Source of the DNA: JAGVSR01 sp046074825
GTDB taxonomy: Bacteria > Pseudomonadota > Alphaproteobacteria > Rhizobiales > Hyphomicrobiaceae
Assembly (NCBI GenBank): GCA_046074825.1
Contig: JBJTOZ010000143.1
Location: 1-12,455, forward strand
Direction: 5' to 3'
Length of the DNA: 12,455 nucleotides
Below, piece after piece: positions 7,459 to 12,455 of this stretch. Position 1 is the first letter of the stretch. Every line of letters starts with the position of its first letter. A program made the position numbers and the translations under genes. A model generated the notes under the pieces. The model was not told where the DNA came from, made no database searches, and saw only the letters and a program-made list of their open reading frames with translations.

Positions 7459-8658
7459 GTGGTTTTTTTTTCGATCAAACTTTTGTATCAAAGACACTCT
7501 GGCTCTTCAAGTTTTGCTAAGACCTTATTTCCCCTCACTATCCTTATTCTTTGGATAGGATTGATAGGATGTTCGATGCGTCCTACAAGCCAAGTGCTGA
7601 AGCCACTCGCAAATGTTCCTGCTTCAACGAAAAAGGTTCCTCTTCTGGTGGCAACAACACGAGAAAGGGGTAGTGCAGAGGATCCGGATGCTTTCACTGA
7701 GCGAAGGGCGAAGGATTTAAATTTTGCAGCGCTCACCGTTTCAATTCCCTCTCAGCATGTCCCTGGCGAGATTGAATGGCCAGATGCTTCTGGTCCTAAC
7801 CCTAGCAAACATTTTGTAACAACCCAAAGAGAGTTTCTAGATGCTGATGAATTTCTAAATCGTATCCGAGCGCGAGCTAAGAGTGGGAGTAGAGAAGCCA
7901 ATGATATTCTTATCTTTGTTCATGGGTACAATACCCGCTATGAAGAAGCTGTTTATTGGCTCGCGCAAATTATCAACGATTCTGGATTTGAAGGAACCGC
8001 TGTGCTTTTTGCTTGGCCCTCCCATGGTAAGGCCCCCCTCTACCTTGCTGATCGAGAAGCAAGCACGTACTCGCGCGATTATTTCGAACAGGCTCTTGTC
8101 AAGATTTCAAAATTACCTGAAGTGAAAGAAATTAATATCCTTGGCCATAGTATGGGAAATTGGTTGGTTGTGGAGGCGCTTCGTCAGGCAAAAATGAATG
8201 GTCATGGAACTTTTAATGGGAAGCTTGCTGAAGTCATGCTTGCATCCCCAGATTTGGATGTGAATGTTTTTCGCACACAACTTGATGTAATAGGAAACTT
8301 ACCCCGTCCCATCACAGTTCTCGTGTCTGGGGATGACAAGGCCCTTGCGCTGTCGACGATGCTTGCGGGCGATGTGGATCGGGTCGGGAGCATTACAGCT
8401 GAGGATATGCGTGCTATAGAGGGTGCCAAGCACTATAATCTCAGGGTTGTTGATCTTACAGCTGTTAATGATGGGGATGGTAACCATCACAGTAAATATT
8501 CTAAGTCCTCAGCCGTTATGAGTGCTATAGGAAAAGGGCTTAAAAACAAAAAGACTGAAACTATAGCGGAGGTTGGTCTGGTGACGAGTGTTACTAACGT
8601 TGGAAATACACTTCTTCAGGCACCAGCAAAAGTTTTTCAAGCTGCCGACGATAAATAA
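7459..8658 (+). CDS. Alpha/beta hydrolase lipoprotein (DUF900 type)
   Basis: The product of about 399 residues begins with a lipoprotein signal: a hydrophobic stretch ending in WIGLIGCSM, with the lipobox Cys near residue 38. It is therefore likely anchored in the envelope. The hydrolase domain shows the oxyanion-hole motif ILIFVHGYNTRYEEA (about 150-164), an FAWPSHG strand, and the nucleophile elbow LGHSMGN with Ser about 231. NHHSKYS near the C-terminal end supplies a likely catalytic His. This is the DUF900 family; the substrate (ester or lipid) is unknown. GTG 7459 is chosen because GAGG (7447-7450) lies eight bases upstream; TTG 7453 is too close. The next gene follows after 63 bases and may be co-transcribed. 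Confidence 0.85.
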   Translation: MVFFSIKLLYQRHSGSSSFAKTLFPLTILILWIGLIGCSMRPTSQVLKPLANVPASTKKVPLLVATTRERGSAEDPDAFTERRAKDLNFAALTVSIPSQHVPGEIEWPDASGPNPSKHFVTTQREFLDADEFLNRIRARAKSGSREANDILIFVHGYNTRYEEAVYWLAQIINDSGFEGTAVLFAWPSHGKAPLYLADREASTYSRDYFEQALVKISKLPEVKEINILGHSMGNWLVVEALRQAKMNGHGTFNGKLAEVMLASPDLDVNVFRTQLDVIGNLPRPITVLVSGDDKALALSTMLAGDVDRVGSITAEDMRAIEGAKHYNLRVVDLTAVNDGDGNHHSKYSKSSAVMSAIGKGLKNKKTETIAEVGLVTSVTNVGNTLLQAPAKVFQAADDK

Positions 8659-8721
8659 AGGCACTCCAATTTTTTGTTCGCTAGATTGTCTATGAAGAAA
8701 ATCATAAAGAGGGAAACAGAT

Positions 8722-9165
8722 ATGATAAGAGCCTTAGGAAAAATATCAAAACTGAGCTTAGTTCTTTCAGGACTGGTTTTCATGTTAGGCATAGGACAAT
8801 CCCAAGCAGGAACAGGAACCATACAAATCGATCTTTACAAGGCGGGCTTTATTGTCGGCGTCAGTGGGGGCAGTGGAACACTTCAATATGGCGGCAGAAG
8901 TTATCAGCTTGTTATTGGTGGTGTCAGTCTTGGGGCTACAATTGGGGCTTCAAAAGCAGAACTTGTAGGTGAAGTCCTAAACATAAATCAGCCTACTGAT
9001 ATCGAAGGTACCTACACAGCCCTCCAAGCAGGTGTAGCTGTAGCAGGAGGAACAAAATCAGCACAACTACAGAATTCGCAAGGAGTGATTTTAAAAGTCA
9101 AAGGCAAGCAGATCGGCTTAGAATTTTCCATCGATTTAAGCGGAATGCAGGTTTCTCTCAAATAA
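8722..9165 (+). CDS. Small exported glycine-rich protein, unknown function
   Basis: ATG 8722 is preferred because AGAGGG (8708-8713) lies eight bases upstream. It gives 147 residues starting with a clean signal peptide (IRALGKISK, then a hydrophobic core, cut after GQSQA near residue 29). The in-frame ATG at 8692 and TTG at 8674 would add a charged tail before it. The mature protein is rich in Gly and beta-prone (YKAGFIVGVSGGSGTLQY, LVIGGVSLGATIGASKAEL, GLEFSIDLSGMQVSL). It resembles small exported proteins common in Alphaproteobacteria, and loosely the SYLF/YSC84 or EipA type, but I cannot assign a family. It follows the hydrolase lipoprotein gene closely. The next gene is convergent. Confidence 0.72.
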   Translation: MIRALGKISKLSLVLSGLVFMLGIGQSQAGTGTIQIDLYKAGFIVGVSGGSGTLQYGGRSYQLVIGGVSLGATIGASKAELVGEVLNINQPTDIEGTYTALQAGVAVAGGTKSAQLQNSQGVILKVKGKQIGLEFSIDLSGMQVSLK

Positions 9166-9272
9166 CATTTTGCGGACACTGCGATTTAAAATTGAAAAGT
9201 TCCTCGTAGTTACCCGCTCACTCTACGGCGAAGTAATAATTTAAATGTTCTCTCCTTGAAAGAGGTTCTCTA

Positions 9273-9298
9273 AGGAGGAAGCTTAAAGGCTTCCCCCT
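9273..9298. terminator. Hairpin between convergent genes
   Basis: AGGAGGAAGC (9273-9282) pairs with GCTTCCCCCT (9289-9298) with one A-C mismatch and a six-base loop. It lies between a + gene ending at 9165 and a - gene ending at 9309. Neither side has a long T tract, so it is a stable hairpin that may stop or protect transcripts rather than a textbook terminator. Confidence 0.45.
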
Positions 9299-9308
9299 AC
9301 TTAATAAA

Positions 9309-9566
9309 TCAGTCGCGTTCTTTTTCTATAACGTTAAAGTTTTCATTGAATTTGATATCATATTCACCACCCTGACATTTTGTGTCATCGACTTCAAATA
9401 CGCCGTTTCTTTCCTTTTCCATCTCTCCCCCTTTGCAGCCCATAGAAGAAAGAGCGCTTTTTAATTTTTCCGTTTCTTGCGCAGAGGGTTTTGTATCGGC
9501 AAAGGTCAAAGAAGGAAGAGAGGTCAGGAAGAGTAGAGATAGAAGATTGCGGGAGATGTATTTCAT
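9309..9566 (-). CDS. Small exported PepSY-like protein
   Basis: Reading from the ATG at 9566 gives 85 residues: a signal peptide (MKYISRNLLSLLFLTSLPSL, cut near TFA-DT) and a small mature domain. An upstream in-frame ATG at 9611 would add 15 residues before the signal, and GAGG lies five bases before the ATG at 9566, so the shorter form is chosen. The pattern is a helix KLKSALSSMGC, then NGVFEVDDTKC, then GGEYDIKFNENFNVIEKE. This fits the helix-strand-strand layout of PepSY-like domains. Two Cys (in MGCKG and TKCQG) could form a disulfide after export. Function is unknown; some PepSY proteins inhibit proteases or bind ligands. Confidence 0.65.
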   Translation of the reverse strand: MKYISRNLLSLLFLTSLPSLTFADTKPSAQETEKLKSALSSMGCKGGEMEKERNGVFEVDDTKCQGGEYDIKFNENFNVIEKERD

Positions 9567-9790
9567 AGGGGCCTCTTTGGGTGTAATTGAGTTGAGATAA
9601 TTTGCTTGCACTACGTTCTCTTAAGAAGACTTATCTTCTCAAAGAAAGTTTTTATCATAAATGTAAGAAAGGTTTTCAGACTTGCGCTAAATCAATATTC
9701 GCAAAACCGACATTAGATCCATATTTTTATAGACGATGGATATGCTTAAAAGTGTGAAAATGTTAAGAAGACGCTCAGTCTAAAGCAAAC
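9567..9790. other. Spacer between two - strand genes
   Basis: No gene is seen. AGAAGA (9624-9629) and TCTTCT (9634-9639) form a perfect six-pair stem with a four-base loop CTTA. It lies in the leader of the exported PepSY-like gene when read on the - strand. The role is unknown. Confidence 0.35.
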
Positions 9791-10129
9791 CTACTTTTTT
9801 TGCTGTCCAATGGAGAGGGCACATTTTTGGCAGAGAGGAGTATGGGGGAGTAGGTCTAACCTCTTTTCTGAGATTGCCTCACCGCACTTTGCGCAATCTC
9901 CGTAGGTGTTACTTTTTATTCGCGCAAGCGCAGCATATATTGCTTGGACTTCTGTATTACCGGCCTGGCCTAATCCTTCAAGCACTTCGTCCATTTCAGC
10001 CTCTGTCGCATTATCATCCCAGTCTGGATCGGGACGCTGCTCAAGATGATCTTCGATGCGGTGGAGGCGGCCCTCTAATTCCGCAAGTCTCTTTTTTAGT
10101 TGCTGTTCTCGTGCTCTAAAATCAACCAT
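9791..10129 (-). CDS. DksA/TraR family zinc-finger protein (short type)
   Basis: This 112-residue protein has an N-terminal coiled coil (about 4-32, RAREQQLKKRLAELEGRLHR), an acidic linker DPDWDDNATEAEMDEVLEGLG (about 34-54) typical of this branch, and a C4 zinc finger. The zinc ligands are C79 and C82 (CAKCG) and C100 and C103 (CQKC). Members bind RNA polymerase through its secondary channel and adjust transcription initiation, often with ppGpp. It is shorter than E. coli DksA (151 residues), so it is probably an accessory paralogue and is not named dksA. GAGG lies seven bases before the ATG at 10129. The gene downstream on the same strand is 224 bases away. Confidence 0.88.
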   Translation of the reverse strand: MVDFRAREQQLKKRLAELEGRLHRIEDHLEQRPDPDWDDNATEAEMDEVLEGLGQAGNTEVQAIYAALARIKSNTYGDCAKCGEAISEKRLDLLPHTPLCQKCALSIGQQKK

Positions 10130-10385
10130 TTAAGTTCCTCGGCAGTTATATTACATTGTAAACTATGGTATAAGTTGTTCTTTACTAGTAATGCAATGAA
10201 GGGTGGGGTTAAAAGTAAATAAGATTAAAAAATAAGAAAATAAGGTTGTCATTAGTTCAACTCTCTCCTCTTCTGCCGACTTCTTTTCGCTCAATAAGTT
10301 TCAGGAAAAGAGAAAGCATTGACATCACGTGGGCCCTGCGTGTCAACGACATCGAGAACCACAATCGAAAAAAAGTTTCAAGTAA

Positions 10386-10608
10386 CGGTCATACAACTTC
10401 CTAAGAGCGCTGCAAAATAGGCAAAAATCTAGGTTTTTTTGGCAAAAAGTTGCTCATCGACGTTCGCAAGCCTTCGTTGCCGATCACGTAAAACTCTTTG
10501 CCGAATGAGATAATCTCGGCGCTGGAGCTTTTGCATCTCATTTAGAAAAATGGAGTTGCGATTGAAAACCTTGCTCTGATCAAGAAAACGCAAGAGTTTT
10601 TGGGATTA
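10386..10608 (+). pseudogene. Possible frameshifted remnant, weakly phasin-like
   Basis: In one + frame 10386-10508 is open and reads RFFWQKVAHRRSQAFVADHV then KLFAE, then a stop. In the next frame the DNA continues as NEIISALELLHLI, a stop, then KNGVAIENLALIKKTQEFLG until about 10608. The first segment is helical and resembles the W-x-x-x-x-x-R-x-x-A-x-x-x-D pattern of phasins (polyhydroxyalkanoate granule proteins). There is no start codon with a ribosome site. The - strand also has open frames here, so both the direction and the coding origin are uncertain. Confidence 0.2.
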
Positions 10609-10741
10609 CACTAAAAATGGAAGTCGGATAGAGAAATAAAGAACTGTTATAATGGGATTTAATCGAGATGGCGGTGAATCTCAAAAGCAGAAGATAGGCT
10701 CATAGGAATAGTTCTTAATATTAAGTTAAATTTATAAGTGA

Positions 10742-10909
10742 CCTTATTGTAAACTTTTTGACGAAGGGAGGCATGTTGAAGAGTTCAGATCTACGGGTCA
10801 TTACTTAGATGCTCCCAAAATTGAGAAAAATAAATATCTCTTAACGGCTTGGTCTTCCTTCAAAAAATATAAGAAGCTCCGCTCCGCCAATTTAATTAAC
10901 AGAGACTGA
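10742..10909 (+). pseudogene. Open segment without a start codon, possible gene fragment
   Basis: Fifty-five codons are open between TGA at 10739-10741 and TGA at 10907-10909. They read KLFDEGRHVEEFRSTGHYLD, then APKIEKNKYLLTAW and SSFKKYKKLRSANLINRD. The composition looks like that of a real protein end, but the segment has no ATG, GTG or TTG start and no upstream continuation in frame. I do not recognise the family. It may be the 3' remnant of a deleted gene, or chance. Confidence 0.2.
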
Positions 10910-10950
10910 AAGCATTTTGTAAGGTTCACAAATCTATACAATTTCTTAAA

Positions 10951-10975
10951 TTGACGAGATGGAAATATTCGTCAA
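10951..10975. promoter_or_regulatory. Inverted repeat TTGACGA-N11-TCGTCAA
   Basis: TTGACGA (10951-10957) and TCGTCAA (10969-10975) are perfect inverted copies with 11 bases between, flanked by further A/T symmetry. It lies about 175 bases before the Crp/Fnr gene. It could be an operator for a dimeric regulator or a hairpin. The half-site contains TTGA, but the spacing is not that of an FNR box. Confidence 0.4.
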
Positions 10976-11148
10976 AAATTTAATTTATAGAACTATAACT
11001 TAAGACTTCAACTTCAGGTGAATGCCTTCGCATTGAACCCATTTTTTGCGGATGATGTAATGATGAGGGCATAGGTGTTGAGTGTTTTAAGAGAGATCAA
11101 ATTGAATAGAGTATTTACGTTGACGGTGTTGAGAAGGATTGGTTCACA

Positions 11149-11916
11149 ATGGAGATCTCAAAAAAGTTGGCTGTTTCTCTCCATGAAACAGACAGCACCA
11201 CTGAAGACAAACCAACTCCCCCATGTACAAGGATTGTGGATGCCTGTGAAAAGGCAGAAAAATCTATATTGCCTAACCTAGCTCATCATAAAATTTTACC
11301 CCAAGGGCACATTATACTTCATGAATCTGCTGCGTTGACCTCGGTTGCGCAAATTCTCTCTGGGATCGTAAAGCTCAGCAAGACCCTCGCTGATGGGCGT
11401 CAGCAAATTGTCGGATTACGTTTTGCATCCGATTTTTTAGGCTCCCCTTTTAAAGAAACAAGCCCTTACAATGCGGAGACGATCACAGAAGTGCACCTGT
11501 GTTCGTATGATAGAACGAAATTTGAGCAAGGCCTCAAAAACAATCGAGGTATTGAGCATCGTTTATTTCAAAATACACTTGATGAGTTGGATGAGGCCCG
11601 AGAGTGGATGTTGTTACTTGGTCGAAAATACGCAGGAGAAAAGATAGCAAGCTTTCTCCTGATGGTCGCGGAAAGAACGGATAAACTGCAATTGGGCAAT
11701 TCACTATCTACTCCTGCGACTTTTGCACTCCCTTTGACGCGCGCGGAAATTGCAGATTATTTGGGCCTTACTATTGAAACTGTAAGCCGTCAGATTTCAG
11801 AATTGAAAGCAAAGAACATTATCTCTCTTCATACAAATCGTGTGGTCTCTATTTTAGATTTGAATCGTCTATCAGCATTGGCAGAACAAGAGTATGCTCG
11901 CAAAGCCCTCCACTAA
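11149..11916 (+). CDS. Crp/Fnr family regulator, FNR/FixK type
   Basis: The 255-residue protein has an N-terminal cyclic-nucleotide-binding-type beta roll (about 45-130, with LSGIVKLSKTLADGRQQIVG and FASDFLGSPF). A dimer helix with LDELDEAREWMLLLGRKYA (about 144-162) precedes a winged helix-turn-helix, LTRAEIADYLGLTIETVSRQ (about 196-215). The recognition helix keeps the FNR triad E210, S213 and R214, so it should read TTGAT-N4-ATCAA sites. Cysteines are C26, C33 and C118; the last matches C122 of E. coli FNR (HLCSYDRTKFE). FNR proteins with a 4Fe-4S cluster use three N-terminal Cys plus this one, so one ligand is missing here. AGAAGGA lies 10 bases before ATG 11149. It is likely an oxygen-linked regulator. 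Confidence 0.88.
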   Translation: MEISKKLAVSLHETDSTTEDKPTPPCTRIVDACEKAEKSILPNLAHHKILPQGHIILHESAALTSVAQILSGIVKLSKTLADGRQQIVGLRFASDFLGSPFKETSPYNAETITEVHLCSYDRTKFEQGLKNNRGIEHRLFQNTLDELDEAREWMLLLGRKYAGEKIASFLLMVAERTDKLQLGNSLSTPATFALPLTRAEIADYLGLTIETVSRQISELKAKNIISLHTNRVVSILDLNRLSALAEQEYARKALH

Positions 11917-11963
11917 AAGAAAGATCAACACTTTAATTTATTGCCAAACTGTCGCAAAAGAGG

Positions 11964-11977
11964 ATGATCTAAATCAA
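11964..11977. promoter_or_regulatory. FNR/FixK-like box
   Basis: ATGAT-CTAA-ATCAA matches the FNR/FixK consensus TTGAT-N4-ATCAA with one mismatch at the first base. It lies 48 bases after the Crp/Fnr gene and upstream of the predicted small RNA. A TATATT (11994-11999) could serve as a -10 element. The box-to-(-10) spacing is about six bases shorter than in a classical class II FNR promoter, so the exact start or mode (activation or repression) is uncertain. Confidence 0.5.
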
Positions 11978-12004
11978 AGAATTTTCACTGATGTATATTA
12001 AAAT

Positions 12005-12092
12005 AAAAAGATTAAATGAAGAGAACTCTCCCCCCAGAGGTCTCTTCATTGAGAGGGCAGCCTCTTCCCCCCTTAAGAGCTGCCCGTTTTTT
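12005..12092 (+). ncRNA. Predicted small RNA with two C6-loop hairpins
   Basis: Hairpin 1 (12015-12050): AATGAAGAGA pairs with TCTCTTCATT over ten perfect pairs. After one A-G mismatch, CTCT pairs with AGAG, leaving a loop of exactly six C (12030-12035). Hairpin 2 (12055-12085): GGGCAG pairs with CTGCCC and, past one bulged C, CTCTT pairs with AAGAG, leaving loop CCCCCCTT (12067-12074). G and six T (12087-12092) follow, a textbook intrinsic terminator. There is no open frame of note. Exposed C-rich loops are known in alphaproteobacterial RNAs that bind G-rich ribosome sites, for example cuckoo/CcsR RNAs and Caulobacter GsrN. The 5' end is a guess from a TATATT at 11994-11999. It could instead be cut from the 3' UTR of the Crp/Fnr mRNA. 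Confidence 0.7.
12055..12092 (+). terminator. Intrinsic terminator (small RNA hairpin 2)
   Basis: The 11-pair stem with one bulge is directly followed by G and six T. It would end transcripts from the Crp/Fnr gene or from the small RNA promoter. Confidence 0.75.
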
Positions 12093-12097
12093 CTAAA

Positions 12098-12129
12098 CCC
12101 TCCAGACAAAGTCTAGAGGGTTTTTTTTT
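12098..12129 (+). terminator. Second strong intrinsic terminator
   Basis: CCCTC (12098-12102) pairs with GAGGG (12116-12120), and AGAC (12104-12107) with GTCT (12111-12114), with one C-A mismatch and loop AAA. Nine T follow (12121-12129), and AAA before the stem can extend the pairing. It backs up the terminator six bases upstream. Confidence 0.85.
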
Positions 12130-12455
12130 GGAAGGAGAGTGGGAGCAAATTCATTTTCCCTGGAGTTAAAAATGAAATCTCCACCAGACTTAATGAAGAC
12201 AGAATGGGGATCCTCTATTTATTAATAATTTTACCGTGAAAAGAATAAAAAAAATTGTTAACATCAACTTTTGGGGTGCATTGTGAGGAACGAGATATTT
12301 TTTCTAGGTGTAGGTTGTCAGTCATGAGTTAGGGCGGAATTAGATGGTCTTAAGGGATGTTGAACCGCTTTAGTAAGGTGACATAAAATGTCATCGCAAG
12401 ATTTAATAAAATAAAGGTTAAACTACAGATAAAGAAATTTTTGATCCATAGAAGG
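12130..12455. other. Leader/promoter region of a gene beyond the window
   Basis: No gene is seen in these 326 AT-rich bases. AGAAGG at 12450-12455 looks like a ribosome binding site for a + strand gene starting just outside. TTCATTTT/AAAATGAA (12150-12157 and 12169-12176) forms an eight-pair hairpin with an 11-base loop. Confidence 0.4.
12379..12393. promoter_or_regulatory. Inverted repeat TGACAT-AAA-ATGTCA
   Basis: Two perfect six-base arms with a three-base centre lie 63-77 bases before the window end, upstream of the ribosome site at 12450. This is a typical size for a dimeric regulator operator. The TGT/ACA spacing differs from the PpsR/CrtJ site (TGT-N12-ACA), so no regulator is named. 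Confidence 0.4.

Larger units (their letters stand above)
10130..11148. other. Gene-poor region of about 1 kb with open remnants
   Basis: No intact gene, tRNA, tmRNA, RNase P or SRP RNA signature is visible between the divergent DksA-like and Crp/Fnr genes. The stretch holds short coding-like segments broken by stops and frameshifts (10386-10608 and 10742-10909), a palindrome CTTAATATTAAG (10714-10725), a TTGACGA inverted repeat (10951-10975), and AT-rich DNA towards the regulator gene. A short hairpin AATGC/GCATT (11021-11034) is followed at a distance by six T (11042-11047). It looks like decayed coding DNA plus regulatory DNA for the Crp/Fnr gene. Confidence 0.5.

Noticed and set aside
7237..7497. 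86-codon reverse frame before the hydrolase lipoprotein
   Set aside because: It overlaps the well-supported start and signal peptide of that gene and has no domain-like pattern.
10260..10343. Reverse segment DTQGPRDVNAFSFPETY recalling the VNAF-x-x-PGG motif of M48 peptidases
   Set aside because: It ends at a stop directly after the similarity, before any HExxH zinc site, so the resemblance is too short to support a call.
10401..10541. Reverse frames in the gene-poor region (for example one reading GKEFYVIGNEGLRTS)
   Set aside because: Several frames on both strands look coding-like here. None has a good start with a ribosome site, and no family could be named.
10130..11148. Housekeeping RNA (tmRNA, RNase P RNA, SRP RNA) in the 1 kb gap
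   Set aside because: None of the conserved sequence blocks of these RNAs was found on either strand.

Overview
The window reads as the chromosome of an alphaproteobacterial aerobic anoxygenic phototroph with a rather low G+C content (an impression; I did not count it). The left third is the end of the puh part of a photosynthesis gene cluster in the order puhB (3' end only), puhC, bciE, acsF, puhE, hemA. This order, the O2-dependent cyclase AcsF with a BciE-type partner, and the Shemin-pathway ALA synthase HemA all point to Alphaproteobacteria. The low G+C is unusual for phototrophs of this group.

Layout. Positions 1-3030 form a tight + strand operon with ATGA overlaps (puhC/bciE and bciE/acsF). 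The acsF ribosome binding site lies in a perfect small hairpin, which suggests translational coupling to bciE. hemA (3103-4335) follows after a 72-base gap. Next come ordinary + strand genes: a YdcF/SanA-type DUF218 membrane protein, a small exported glycine-zipper protein, a HAD-IIA hydrolase (TIGR01459 type), a DUF900-type alpha/beta hydrolase lipoprotein, and a small exported glycine-rich protein. Two - strand genes follow: a small exported PepSY-like protein and a short DksA/TraR zinc-finger protein. A gene-poor stretch of about 1 kb (10130-11148) holds only broken open segments and inverted repeats. It leads to a Crp/Fnr regulator (11149-11916) with an FNR-type recognition helix but only three candidate cluster cysteines.

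The most interesting object lies downstream of this regulator. An FNR-like box (11964-11977) precedes a predicted small RNA made of two strong hairpins (12015-12050 and 12055-12085). Each exposes a run of six C in its loop, and the second ends in a T tract as an intrinsic terminator. A second strong terminator follows at 12098-12129. Such C-rich loops are typical of RNAs that pair with G-rich Shine-Dalgarno regions. G-rich complements occur in the window at the bciE ribosome binding site and just after hemA. A working model is that oxygen sensing by the Crp/Fnr protein and post-transcriptional control by the RNA act together on pigment and photosystem genes. The model is inference; the hairpins, loops, terminators and box are visible in the sequence. 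The last 330 bases appear to be the leader of a gene that starts just beyond the window, since an AGAAGG sequence sits at the very end.
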